DNA of 64,000 bases from an uncultured Chitinophaga sp. (GTDB lineage: Bacteria; Bacteroidota; Bacteroidia; Chitinophagales; Chitinophagaceae): assembly GCF_946479755.1 (NCBI RefSeq), contig NZ_CAMLHC010000002.1, positions 1 to 64,000 of the forward strand, read 5' to 3'. The notes below the pieces were generated by a model. It made no database searches. It was not told where the DNA came from and saw only the letters and a list, made by a program, of their open reading frames with translations. Positions 32,734 through 41,218 of this stretch are shown here, piece by piece; position 1 is the first letter of the stretch, and each line of letters begins with the position of its first letter. A program made the position numbers and the translations under genes.

Positions 32734-34542
32734 ATGCCGTTTAGCCGAATATTGACAATACTAATACTGATCACCACTTTCTCGATTTCCGCACGGGCAC
32801 AGGGCCTGTTGAGCAGGACCGTAACAGTGGAAGTGAAAAAACAAAAGTTATCGGAAGTACTGAATATCATCTCCAGGCAGGGTAATTTTTTCTTCTCCTA
32901 TATCAGTAATATTCTTCCGCAGGACAGTCTCGTCAGTATCTCGGTGAAAAATAAAACGGTCCGGCAAACGTTGGACCAGCTACTGGACGGAGAATATCTC
33001 TATAAGGAATCGGGTAACTATATCATCCTCTTTAAAAAATCACCCGGGCAGGTTTATTACCAGGTCACGGGTTTTGTCACGGACAGTAAAACAGGGCAGA
33101 GGGTACCGAATGCGAGTGTGTACGAACGACAGCAACTCATTTCTACTTTAACCAATAACGAAGGATATTTCAGGCTGCGGTTGCGGGATAAAACCCCTAC
33201 CGCAGCCATCAGCATTAGTAAGGACCTGTATACCGATACCTCGGTGCTGGTACATGCCGGGCAGGACCAGGAGCTGGCGGTGAACATTTCTCCTGTGAGC
33301 TATCAGCTGCGGGTGGTGGAAATTACCGGCCACAATATGAAAGTGGAAAAAACCTGGTGGGGACGCACGGTGTTGTCGTCCCGTCAGAAAATGCAGAGTC
33401 TCAACATTGGCGGTTTCTTTGCCGACAAGCCTTACCAGGCTTCGCTGACACCGGGTCTTGGTTCACATGGAAAAATGAGCGGGCAGGTCGTTAACAAATT
33501 TTCGATCAACTTTATCGGCGGTTATGCCGCGGGCGTAGATGGATTTGAAATGGGCACTGTGTTCAACATCGTGAAAGGCAATATGCAACACGTTCAGATT
33601 GGCGGTGTCTTTAACGTGGTAGGCGGAAAAACGAGGGGAGTGCAGGTGGCCGGTGTTCACAACCAGGTGCTGGATTCCGTGCGCGGCGTACAGGTGGCCG
33701 GGGTCAGCAATATTGTAGAGGGAAGTACAAATGGTGTGCAGATTTCCGGTGTTCTCAACCAGATACATGGCAATATGGAGGGCATGCAGGCGCAGGGCGT
33801 ACTGGGTATTACACACGGTAATGCTGATGGCTGGCAGGTAGCAGGCATTGGCAACTATGTTGGCGGCGAAATATCCGGTGTACAAATAGGCGGCGTATAC
33901 AACTATGCCGGTCGTGGTGTCGGCGGCGCCCAGATGTCCACTATCGGCAATATCAGCCACGGTACGATGAGAGGATTACAGCTCGGTACTATTTTCAACT
34001 ATGCCAGGCACCTCAAAGGAGTGCAGATAGGATTGGTAAATATTGCGGATACCTCCTCCGGTTATACCATCGGTCTTGTCAATATTGTAAAACACGGTTA
34101 TCACAAACTGTCTGTATATACCAATGAGGTGGTGAACTACAACGTGGCATGGAAAACAGGCAGCAGAAAATTATACAGTATTTTACTCGCTGGTTTCAAT
34201 GAAGGAGATAACAAAAAAGTATACACCGTGGGATATGGTATCGGCAGGGAGTTTAATTTCAGCAAACGTCTTTTCCTCGCGGCCGAAATCACCGGTCAGA
34301 GTTTGTATACCGGTAATAACAAAGGTTCCCAGCTGTACAGGGTGCAACCTTTGCTGAACTTCCGGATCTCCGATAAAGTTTCTCTTTTTGCCGGTCCTGC
34401 TATGTCTTTTCACTTATATGAAGAATGGGACCCCAAACCCGGCTATATGTCTGAGCTCCCGGGCTCCGGCTATCATCCTTTCACACTGGGAGATGCAGGC
34501 CGCGGCTGGGTAGGCTGGCAGGCAGGTATCAGCATTTTCTGA
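32734..34542 (+). CDS. STN-domain signal receiver fused to 16-residue repeats and a beta-barrel-like C-terminus
   Basis: Signal peptide (about 1-22). An STN/secretin domain (about 25-103, VTVEVKKQKLSEVLNIISRQGNFFFSYIS) is the part that in SusC-like receptors contacts FecR. A CarboxypepD_reg-like domain (about 108-190) follows. Instead of a TonB plug and 22-strand barrel there are about ten near-exact 16-residue repeats (about 280-445) of the form GVQVAGVxNxVxGxxx. A C-terminal part with amphipathic strands (VYTVGYGIGREFNFSKRLFLAAEITG..LFAGPAMSFHLY) follows. The repeats resemble those of LA_2272-type surface proteins. 602 aa. Third gene of the sigma/FecR operon (15 nt after fecR). Confidence 0.8.
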   Translation: MPFSRILTILILITTFSISARAQGLLSRTVTVEVKKQKLSEVLNIISRQGNFFFSYISNILPQDSLVSISVKNKTVRQTLDQLLDGEYLYKESGNYIILFKKSPGQVYYQVTGFVTDSKTGQRVPNASVYERQQLISTLTNNEGYFRLRLRDKTPTAAISISKDLYTDTSVLVHAGQDQELAVNISPVSYQLRVVEITGHNMKVEKTWWGRTVLSSRQKMQSLNIGGFFADKPYQASLTPGLGSHGKMSGQVVNKFSINFIGGYAAGVDGFEMGTVFNIVKGNMQHVQIGGVFNVVGGKTRGVQVAGVHNQVLDSVRGVQVAGVSNIVEGSTNGVQISGVLNQIHGNMEGMQAQGVLGITHGNADGWQVAGIGNYVGGEISGVQIGGVYNYAGRGVGGAQMSTIGNISHGTMRGLQLGTIFNYARHLKGVQIGLVNIADTSSGYTIGLVNIVKHGYHKLSVYTNEVVNYNVAWKTGSRKLYSILLAGFNEGDNKKVYTVGYGIGREFNFSKRLFLAAEITGQSLYTGNNKGSQLYRVQPLLNFRISDKVSLFAGPAMSFHLYEEWDPKPGYMSELPGSGYHPFTLGDAGRGWVGWQAGISIF

Positions 34543-34560
34543 TTTTTATTTGTAGCTGCA

Positions 34561-34588
34561 TAGGGGTAGTTGTTCATTGACGTGTCGT
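34561..34588 (+). promoter_or_regulatory. Predicted ECF-sigma promoter of the second repeat-protein gene
   Basis: TAGGGGTA (34561-34568), 12 nt, CGTGTCGT (34581-34588): the same boxes and spacing as at 31062. Places the ATG 28 nt past the -10 box. Confidence 0.7.
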
Positions 34589-34616
34589 TAATCAGTACGC
34601 ATTAATACACACAGAT

Positions 34617-35753
34617 ATGAAAATAACTACTTTTACCAGAATCACCGTTTTATCCCTACTGACCGTTATCAGCTATACTGTAAAAGTATCGGGACAGTCG
34701 AATGCCAGACCGGCCCATGTGGGAATCGTTTATCCGCTTAGCACCAACGGCACGCAGGCTGCCAGCTATGTCAATCATTTTTCACTGCATGTTATCGCGG
34801 GCCTTTCCAAAGGAGAAACAGGCGCAGCGATCGCAGGTGTTTCCAATATCATCAAAGAAAGCAACAGCGGCGCCGCCATCGCCGGTTTTTCCAATCATAT
34901 CGGTAACCTTACAAGAGGTACCAGTATTTCAGGGTTTATGAACATGGTGCGGCAAGACGCGCATGGTGTCATGGTGACGGGCTTCCTGAACCAGGCCGGC
35001 AAGCTGCAGGGATATCAATTGGCCGGCTTCGCCAATATCGCAAAGAAAAGCGATGGCAACAGCGGCCAGATATCCGGTTTCATGAACCTTACCGACAGCG
35101 TGGGCGTGGCTATCACGGGCTTTGTGAATAGTCACCGCTCCGCAAAGGTACAGGTAGGCGGTTTCATAAACGTGGCCAAAGACGCGCACTCACAGATAGC
35201 TGGTTTCATGAACGTGGCTAAAAAAGTGAAAGGCGTGCAGGTAGCCGGTTTCCTGAACATCGCCGACAGCAGCGATTATTCCATTGCTTTGATCAACATC
35301 GTGAAGAACGGGGAAAGACAACTCAGCCTGAGTGTTGATGAGATGTCCAACACGATCCTCTCCTTCAAATCCGGTGGCCGCGTGTTATATGGTATTGTGG
35401 GCGTAGGCTACAATTTCAAAGGTGACAGCGCTACCCGTTATGTATTTCACGGCGGTATCGGTGCGCACATGTTTATCAATTCCCACTTCCGGATCAATAT
35501 GGAAGTTACACACACCACTAACACCGACTTCCATAGAGTGGTATTCAATAAAAGCTCCTTTGGCGCTTTCCCGGCATTCCGTTTTGGCAACAACATAGAA
35601 GTGTTTGCCGGTCCTACCTTTAACTGGGTAAATACGAAAGAAGGTGTGGGTGAAGATCTGGCGCCCTATTATATCTGGTCCAAACATCGCAGCAACGATA
35701 AGTTTGACGGAGCTTACATCGGTGGAACTGCCGGCGTGCAGGTACGCCTATGA
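34617..35753 (+). CDS. Secreted GxxIxGFxN-repeat protein with beta-barrel-like C-terminus
   Basis: Signal peptide (ITVLSLLTVISYTVKVSGQ), then from about residue 58 a run of 13-17-residue repeats (GAAIAGVSNIIKES, GAAIAGFSNHIGNL, GVQVAGFLNIADSS) to about 225. It has the same closing motif as the STN protein (ALINIVKNGERQLSLSVDEMSN here, GLVNIVKHGYHKLSVYTNEVVN there). A barrel-like tail follows (IVGVGYNFKGD..VFHGGIGAHMFINSHFRINMEV, NIEVFAGPTFNW). It is therefore homologous to residues ~260-602 of its neighbour but lacks STN and regulatory domains. Probably an outer-membrane or surface partner. The stop abuts a palindrome. Confidence 0.75.
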   Translation: MKITTFTRITVLSLLTVISYTVKVSGQSNARPAHVGIVYPLSTNGTQAASYVNHFSLHVIAGLSKGETGAAIAGVSNIIKESNSGAAIAGFSNHIGNLTRGTSISGFMNMVRQDAHGVMVTGFLNQAGKLQGYQLAGFANIAKKSDGNSGQISGFMNLTDSVGVAITGFVNSHRSAKVQVGGFINVAKDAHSQIAGFMNVAKKVKGVQVAGFLNIADSSDYSIALINIVKNGERQLSLSVDEMSNTILSFKSGGRVLYGIVGVGYNFKGDSATRYVFHGGIGAHMFINSHFRINMEVTHTTNTDFHRVVFNKSSFGAFPAFRFGNNIEVFAGPTFNWVNTKEGVGEDLAPYYIWSKHRSNDKFDGAYIGGTAGVQVRL

Positions 35754-35913
35754 GCTCGCAAAGGGTGCAAAGTAAGCAAAGAGCGCAAAGAGTAAATATA
35801 AGCGAGCAGAGAAAGCAAAGGAGCGGAGATCAGATTTGATCTCCGCTCCTTTGCTTTCTTTTTTATCTTAAAATGACTTTGCGCTCTTTGCTTACTTTGC
35901 ACCCTTTGCGAGC
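35754..35913. repeat. Nested GCAAAG palindrome, copy A
   Basis: Perfect 37-bp outer inverted repeat (35754-35790, 35877-35913) made of GCAAAG-containing units. It encloses a perfect 23-bp inner repeat (35810-35832, 35837-35859) centred on GGAGATCA..TGATCTCC. It begins one base after the TGA of the plus-strand gene. It supplies the stop codon and last codons of the minus-strand gene at 35892. Confidence 0.95.
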
Positions 35914-36761
35914 AACAGCACATTGCCTTCCATCATCGCCGGAGTAACCACATCCCCTTGTTTGCTGAGCGTAAAATCTGCCGGGCCGGAGATGGGTTCT
36001 TTATTGACGGTAGTGGTTTTACCGGTGTTGAGATCTACTTCTATCACTACGCCTTTCTTTTCAAATGCCACCCAGTCGGACACCAGCAGTGTATGGTGTT
36101 TGGTGAGCATGATGCCGTCGTAGTAACCGGTACGGTCCGTAAGGCGGACGAATTTTTTATCTTGTTGTGCCAGGTCCACGTAGCCGATTTCGCCATTGGG
36201 GGTACCGGCAGCGCCGAAGCCGCATACGTAGAGGCGTTTCCGTTTGCCATCATAGATGACGCCGTTGGCGCCTTTTACCGGGTTATCGAATACCAGTTCC
36301 TCGTACCGGGGCTGTGCGCCCAGGTGCACGATATATATTTTATTGATGTCCGTAGCGGATACAAACATGGTGGAGTCGTTCATCGGTGCGATGTCATTGA
36401 GCAGCACGCTTCCGGTGGCGGCCATGTCGAGAGTGAATACCTGTTTGCCGGTGGACAGGTCGAAGCCTTTTACTTTATCCACGTCCGGCGTATACAGGAT
36501 GTTATGCAGTACCCAGGTGCCTTTAGGAGAATCCAGGCCGCTGGCGAATACGGTCACATCGCCGTTACTGTTCATTTTATAGAGCACGCCGTCGCCATCT
36601 TTTTTGGTGGGATCGCCGCCGGTATCGGAGATATAATAGTCACTACCGTTGATGTATACACTTTCCGGCGCTTTCATGGCCGTGCGGTTGAGTTGTTGCA
36701 TCTGACCAAAGCCTGTATTGGCGGCGGTTAGCAGGGGAAGCAGCAAATAGATCGTTTTCAT
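35892..36761 (-). CDS. Exported SMP-30/NHL-like beta-propeller protein
   Basis: Signal peptide (IYLLLPLLTAANTGFGQ) followed by a propeller: APESVYINGSDYYISDTGGDPTKKDGDGVLYKM, SPKGTWVLHNILYTPDVDKVKGFDL, LNDIAPMNDSTMFVSATDINKIYIV, GANGVIYDGKRKRLYVCGFG, YYDGIMLTKHHTLLVSDW, SGPADFTLSKQGDVVTPAMMEG. The Asn/Asp positions match a lactonase-like metal site, but the activity is unknown. 289 aa. The last ~6 codons (LAKGAK) and the TAA lie in the right arm of palindrome A, so the native C-terminus may have been altered. Confidence 0.8.
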   Translation of the reverse strand: MKTIYLLLPLLTAANTGFGQMQQLNRTAMKAPESVYINGSDYYISDTGGDPTKKDGDGVLYKMNSNGDVTVFASGLDSPKGTWVLHNILYTPDVDKVKGFDLSTGKQVFTLDMAATGSVLLNDIAPMNDSTMFVSATDINKIYIVHLGAQPRYEELVFDNPVKGANGVIYDGKRKRLYVCGFGAAGTPNGEIGYVDLAQQDKKFVRLTDRTGYYDGIMLTKHHTLLVSDWVAFEKKGVVIEVDLNTGKTTTVNKEPISGPADFTLSKQGDVVTPAMMEGNVLLLAKGAK

Positions 36762-36822
36762 GATGTTGATGGTTTATGGCAAAGATAGTGGTGGCGGGGA
36801 GCAGTGGAATAACAGAAAGCGT

Positions 36823-37689
36823 TCAGAAAATAGCAATTTTGGCCCGTTGCGCATTTTTAGGCGTATCGCCGTAGCGGCTTTTGTATTGTTTAATGAAGTA
36901 GGACGTACTTTCAAAGCCGCAGTCGTCGGCCACTTCATTAACATTTTTAGCCGTGTTGCGCAAGAGGTAGTCCGCATGTTTCAGGCGTTCATCGTTGATC
37001 CACTTTTTAGGCGGGGCGTTGTATATTTTGGCGAATTCCCTTTTGAAGGCAGAGAGACTTAGTCCGCATAGGGCTGCGTATTCCTGCAGCGACAATGGTT
37101 TTAGCAGATGCTCGCGAATCGTGAGGGTAAGATTTTCTGTACTGGTGTCAAACATATGATGCAGGAAAGCCAGTACCTGTGCGCGGTGCGGGCCGGAAAG
37201 GAGTAGCAGGAACACTTCCTGTATTTTCAATTCCAGCAGTTTGCAGGTGTTGTCATTGGCGCGCTGCATATAATCGATGATGCTGTTGCGGACATTGATG
37301 AGCTGAGCTGAACAGGGCAACACCATGGGGATATTTGTACGCGCTTTTTTGATGTCCTCCATCTCTTCCAGGAAGGAGCGCAGGATGTGGTCATCCACGC
37401 AGAGCATCAGTCCCTGAAAGGTTCCGGCTTCTTCCGGCAACAGCGCCGACATAAAATAGGTACCTCTTTTCAGGAGTATGAGATCACCGGCGGCGGCCAC
37501 TATTTCCTCTTCAGGAAGATGGATGTGTTTACTGCCGGAAATAATGAATACAAGGGTGTTTTCAGTGAGGAATCCTTCAGCTTTGGCCTGGTGTTCCACC
37601 AGTTTGAACCATGCCAGCGCGGATTTTCCGGCGCGGTTGATGTGCATGCCGGGATAACTGCCGAATTCCAGCGGTAAGCGATATAACAT
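36823..37689 (-). CDS. AraC-family transcriptional regulator
   Basis: An N-terminal cupin-like sensing region (about 1-150, LVFIISGSKHIHLPEEEIVAAAGDLILLKRGTYFMS) precedes two C-terminal helix-turn-helix motifs (about 190-283: LSLQEYAALCGLSLSAFKREFAKIYNAPPKKWINDERL and KNVNEVADDCGFESTSYFIKQYKSRYGDTP). 288 aa. Transcribed toward the propeller gene (61 nt between them) and divergent from the lipoprotein gene at 37801; one of these is the likely target. Confidence 0.92.
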   Translation of the reverse strand: MLYRLPLEFGSYPGMHINRAGKSALAWFKLVEHQAKAEGFLTENTLVFIISGSKHIHLPEEEIVAAAGDLILLKRGTYFMSALLPEEAGTFQGLMLCVDDHILRSFLEEMEDIKKARTNIPMVLPCSAQLINVRNSIIDYMQRANDNTCKLLELKIQEVFLLLLSGPHRAQVLAFLHHMFDTSTENLTLTIREHLLKPLSLQEYAALCGLSLSAFKREFAKIYNAPPKKWINDERLKHADYLLRNTAKNVNEVADDCGFESTSYFIKQYKSRYGDTPKNAQRAKIAIF

Positions 37690-37800
37690 AACGCGCAGAT
37701 TAGTAAGATAAATATTTTTACAAATATCAGGATTTCTTCATTTGTAGGAAGTAATATTTATGGCATTGTATTTGGTTTATCCATACCAAACACCTTGTAT

Positions 37801-38211
37801 ATGAAAACATGGCTATACTTACCACTTCTGTTGCTGGCTGTAGTATTTTCCAGCTGTACCAAAAACTATAATGAGGTTATCCCCAACAAAACAATTTTTT
37901 ATGACGTGTCTACCACGACATGGAAGTTGGACAACCAGGGCGTTTACTACGTACAATTCGATGTACCGGAACTGGACCAGAATTCCAGCCAGCTGGATGG
38001 CGTGGTGGTTTCTGTTGCCCGTCAGCAGAATGGCGGATACAATCTCTTTGAACTGTTACCGGAGGTATTCAACAATGAATACTATAATGTGATTCACCAG
38101 GCGGGAACGCTGTTGGTAGAGCTGCGTGGACCTAACGGCACGCAGGCGCAGAAGCCGACGGTGAACATGCGTTTTAAAATTGTGATCATCCCGGCCAACA
38201 ACGCTTCCTAA
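37801..38211 (+). CDS. Small lipoprotein, unknown function
   Basis: Lipoprotein signal peptide with lipobox (LLLLAVVFSSC, Cys about 20). The mature part (~117 aa) looks like a beta-sandwich: TWKLDNQGVYYVQFDVPELDQNSSQLDGVVVSVARQQNGGYNLFELLPEVFN and a closing strand PTVNMRFKIVIIPANNAS. The ATG at 37801 gives a proper signal; a TTG six bases upstream is in frame but less likely. A terminator follows. Confidence 0.75.
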   Translation: MKTWLYLPLLLLAVVFSSCTKNYNEVIPNKTIFYDVSTTTWKLDNQGVYYVQFDVPELDQNSSQLDGVVVSVARQQNGGYNLFELLPEVFNNEYYNVIHQAGTLLVELRGPNGTQAQKPTVNMRFKIVIIPANNAS

Positions 38212-38239
38212 ACTCCTTTTAGTTGATATAAGCAAAAAG

Positions 38240-38266
38240 GCTTCCGCAGTACGCGGAAGCTTTTTT
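38240..38266 (+). terminator. Intrinsic terminator after the small lipoprotein gene
   Basis: Perfect stem GCTTCCGC / GCGGAAGC, 5-nt loop, six T. It starts 28 nt past the stop. Confidence 0.9.
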
Positions 38267-38384
38267 ATTGCCTTTATGTGACCATTCTTCCCAGTTAATT
38301 GTGACATAACATACTTTTTGTTATTTTAAGCCACTTTAAGCATACCCTGTTGGATGCTTACAGCTGAACAATAAAAAGTATTTC

Positions 38385-40916
38385 ATGAACACCAGAAGAG
38401 ATTTTATCAAGAAAGCAGCCCTGCTGTCTGGTGCCGCCGGCGTAGCCGGGTCCCTGCCGGGGTCCATCCAGCGTGCATTGGCCATCGACCCCCATCCCGG
38501 TACCACCTTCCACGATGCGGAGCATATCGTGATCCTGATGCAGGAAAACCGGTCGTTTGACCACTGCTACGGCACCCTCCGGGGAGTGAGAGGCTACAAC
38601 GACCCCCGTGCCATCCGTCTCCCCAATAACAACCTGGTGTGGCTGCAGACCAATGATAAGAACGAAACATACGCCCCTTTCCGGCTGAACATCCGGGACA
38701 CCAAAGCAACCTGGATGAGCAGCCTGCCGCACTCCTGGGCCAACCAGGTAGATGCCCGCAATAACGGCCGTTATGATAAATGGTTACAGGTAAAACAGTC
38801 CGGTAATAAGGACTGGGCGCCCATGCCGCTCACCCTCGGTTATTACAACCGGGTGGATATTCCTTTCTATTACGCCATGGCAGACGCCTTTACCGTATGT
38901 GATCAGAACTTCTGTTCCTCGCTGACCGGCACCACGCCCAACCGCCTGTACCTGTGGACGGGCACCCTGCGTGACGAGCAGAAAGCCAGCGCCAAAGCCA
39001 ACGTATGGAACGAAGATGTGGACTACGGTGCAGAGGCCCACTGGACTTCCTTCCCGGAAAGACTGGAAGACAACGGCATCAGCTGGAAGATATACCAGAA
39101 CGAAATCAGCGCCGCCGGCCTCGAAGGAGAAAAAGACGGTATGCTGGCCAACTTCACGGACAACCCCATCGAGTGGTTTGCCGCTTTCAATGTACGGTTT
39201 GCCACCGGTCATATCAAGTACCTGCAACGCCGTATCCAGCAGCTGCCCGACGAAATAGCGAAGCTGGCAGCAGCTATCCCTGCCGCCGACGGGGATAAGG
39301 CGAAGAAGATGCAGCAACAGCTGGACAAGAAAAAGCAGGAGCTGGAAAAAGTGAAAAAAGATGCGGAAACCTTTACCGCAGCTAATTTTGCGAAACTGCC
39401 GCAGCGTGCCCAAAACCTGCACAATAAAGCCTTTACCACCAACATCGCAGACCCTGACTATCACGAGCTGGAGACATTGCGCTATAAAGACGGCGATGTA
39501 GAAAGGACCGTGCAGGTGCCTAAAGGCGACATCCTGCATCAATTTCGCACTGATGTGAACAACGGTCAGCTGCCAACCGTTTCCTGGCTGGTAGCTCCCG
39601 GTGAGTTCTCCGACCACCCGGGGTCTCCCTGGTATGGCGCCTGGTATGTGTCTGAGGTGCTGGACATCCTTACTCAAAAAGAAGAGGTCTGGAAGAAAAC
39701 CATTTTTATCCTTTGTTACGATGAGAACGATGGTTACTTTGACCACGTACCTCCTTTTGTAGCGCCCTTCAAACCCGGTACCGGCCTTGTTTCCAAAGGC
39801 ATAGACACCGCAGTGGAATATGTTACCAAAGAACAGGAGCAAGCCAAAGGGCATGTAGGTAAGGGCTCGCTACGCGAAAGTCCTATCGGCCTGGGCTACC
39901 GGGTGCCCCTGGTGATCGCTTCCCCATGGAGCCGTGGCGGATATGTGAATTCTCAGGTGTTTGACCATACTTCCATCCTTCAGTTTATGGAAGACTTCCT
40001 GCAACATAAAACGGGTAAGGCCATCAAAGAAACGAATATCTCCGCATGGCGCCGTACTGTATGCGGCGACCTGACGTCGGTGTTCCGTCCTTTCAACGGC
40101 GAAAAAGTGAAAGTACCTTTCCAGGAAAGGAATGAATTCATCGAAAGTGTATATAACGCCCGTTTCAAAAAGCTGCCGGATGAGTTTAAAAAACTCACCG
40201 CCGCTGAAATTGAAAAAATCAATACCCAACCGGCTAACGCCGAATGGATGCCGCGGCAGGAAGCCGGTACCCGCGTGGCCTGTGCATTGCCCTATCAGTT
40301 GTATGTAAACGGCAAGCTGGGCGCTGACAAAAAATCGTTCGAGATCAGCTTTGGCGCGTCTAACGAGGTGTTTGGCAGGAAAGCTGCCGGCTCGCCGTTC
40401 AACGTATATGCCCCCGGCAAATACCTCCAGGCAGACAGTCGTGAGATGGAGCCGGTGCGGACCTGGTCTTACGCCGTTACCGCCGGTGATCAGCTGAAAG
40501 ACGCCTGGCCTTTGTCTTCTTTCGGGGATGGCCAATACCGGCTGCGTACCTACGGCCCTAATGGGTTTTACCGCGAATTTGCCGGTAACGCACAGGATCC
40601 GCGGGTGGATATTACCTGCGAATACCAGCGTGCCCTGCGCAACCGCAAACAGCTGACCGGAAACACCGACCTGCATATCGCCAACCGCAGTAGCAAAGCC
40701 ATCACCGTGGTGGTGACAGACAACGCCTATGGCAAGGCAGCCATACGCAAAACCATTGCTGCCAACACACAAGCCGCTATTATTATTGATAACACCAGAA
40801 GCCACCGTTGGTACGACTTTACCGTAAAAGTAGAAGGTAACGACCAGTTTGAGCAGCGTTTTGCCGGAAGGGTGGAAACAGGGGCGGAAAGCGTCAGCGA
40901 CCCGGCTATGGCGTAG
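38385..40916 (+). CDS. plcC: Tat-exported phosphocholine-specific phospholipase C
   Basis: Hydrolyses phosphatidylcholine or sphingomyelin outside the cytoplasmic membrane. Twin-arginine signal TRRDFIKKAALLSGAAG at residues 3-18. The phosphoesterase domain has HIVILMQENRSFDHCYGTL (metal/nucleophile region), SSLTGTTPNRLYLWTG, and FILCYDENDGYFDHVPPF. RVPLVIASPWSRGGYVNSQVFDHTSILQFME follows. Two C-terminal DUF756-type domains end the protein (about 630-830). An extra Lys/Glu-rich coiled-coil insert lies at about 290-350. 843 aa, at the long end of the family. Palindrome B starts right after the stop. Confidence 0.9.
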   Translation: MNTRRDFIKKAALLSGAAGVAGSLPGSIQRALAIDPHPGTTFHDAEHIVILMQENRSFDHCYGTLRGVRGYNDPRAIRLPNNNLVWLQTNDKNETYAPFRLNIRDTKATWMSSLPHSWANQVDARNNGRYDKWLQVKQSGNKDWAPMPLTLGYYNRVDIPFYYAMADAFTVCDQNFCSSLTGTTPNRLYLWTGTLRDEQKASAKANVWNEDVDYGAEAHWTSFPERLEDNGISWKIYQNEISAAGLEGEKDGMLANFTDNPIEWFAAFNVRFATGHIKYLQRRIQQLPDEIAKLAAAIPAADGDKAKKMQQQLDKKKQELEKVKKDAETFTAANFAKLPQRAQNLHNKAFTTNIADPDYHELETLRYKDGDVERTVQVPKGDILHQFRTDVNNGQLPTVSWLVAPGEFSDHPGSPWYGAWYVSEVLDILTQKEEVWKKTIFILCYDENDGYFDHVPPFVAPFKPGTGLVSKGIDTAVEYVTKEQEQAKGHVGKGSLRESPIGLGYRVPLVIASPWSRGGYVNSQVFDHTSILQFMEDFLQHKTGKAIKETNISAWRRTVCGDLTSVFRPFNGEKVKVPFQERNEFIESVYNARFKKLPDEFKKLTAAEIEKINTQPANAEWMPRQEAGTRVACALPYQLYVNGKLGADKKSFEISFGASNEVFGRKAAGSPFNVYAPGKYLQADSREMEPVRTWSYAVTAGDQLKDAWPLSSFGDGQYRLRTYGPNGFYREFAGNAQDPRVDITCEYQRALRNRKQLTGNTDLHIANRSSKAITVVVTDNAYGKAAIRKTIAANTQAAIIIDNTRSHRWYDFTVKVEGNDQFEQRFAGRVETGAESVSDPAMA

Positions 40917-41099
40917 TTTCTCGCAAAGCACTCGGAGTTCTCGCAAAGCACGCAAAGGAGCCAAGAGCGCAAATATTTTTTTAAGTTTAAATAAGAAAGC
41001 AAAGGAGCGGAGATCAAATTTGATCTCCGCTCCTTTGCTTTCTCTGCTCGCTTATATACTTTTTGCGCTCTTGGCTCCTTTGCGTGCTTTGCGAGAAAC
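40917..41099. repeat. Nested GCAAAG palindrome, copy B
   Basis: Perfect 36-bp outer arms (40938-40973, 41062-41097) and a perfect 50-bp central palindrome without spacer (40994-41018, 41019-41043). A duplicated arm tip (TTCTCGCAAAGCA at 40918 and again at 40938) touches the plcC stop. The asymmetric part between arms is inverted relative to copies A and C. No gene in 40917-41218. Confidence 0.95.
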
Positions 41100-41218
41100 G
41101 TCGCGAGCAACTCCGCGTGAAATTCCACGGTTTGTTTCCCTGCAGCCACAACCGCAGCCCGGTTTTCGCCGGTAGCAGCCTGTTTTTGTTCTGGTGTTTA
41201 TTTTGATGGAGAAAAGGC

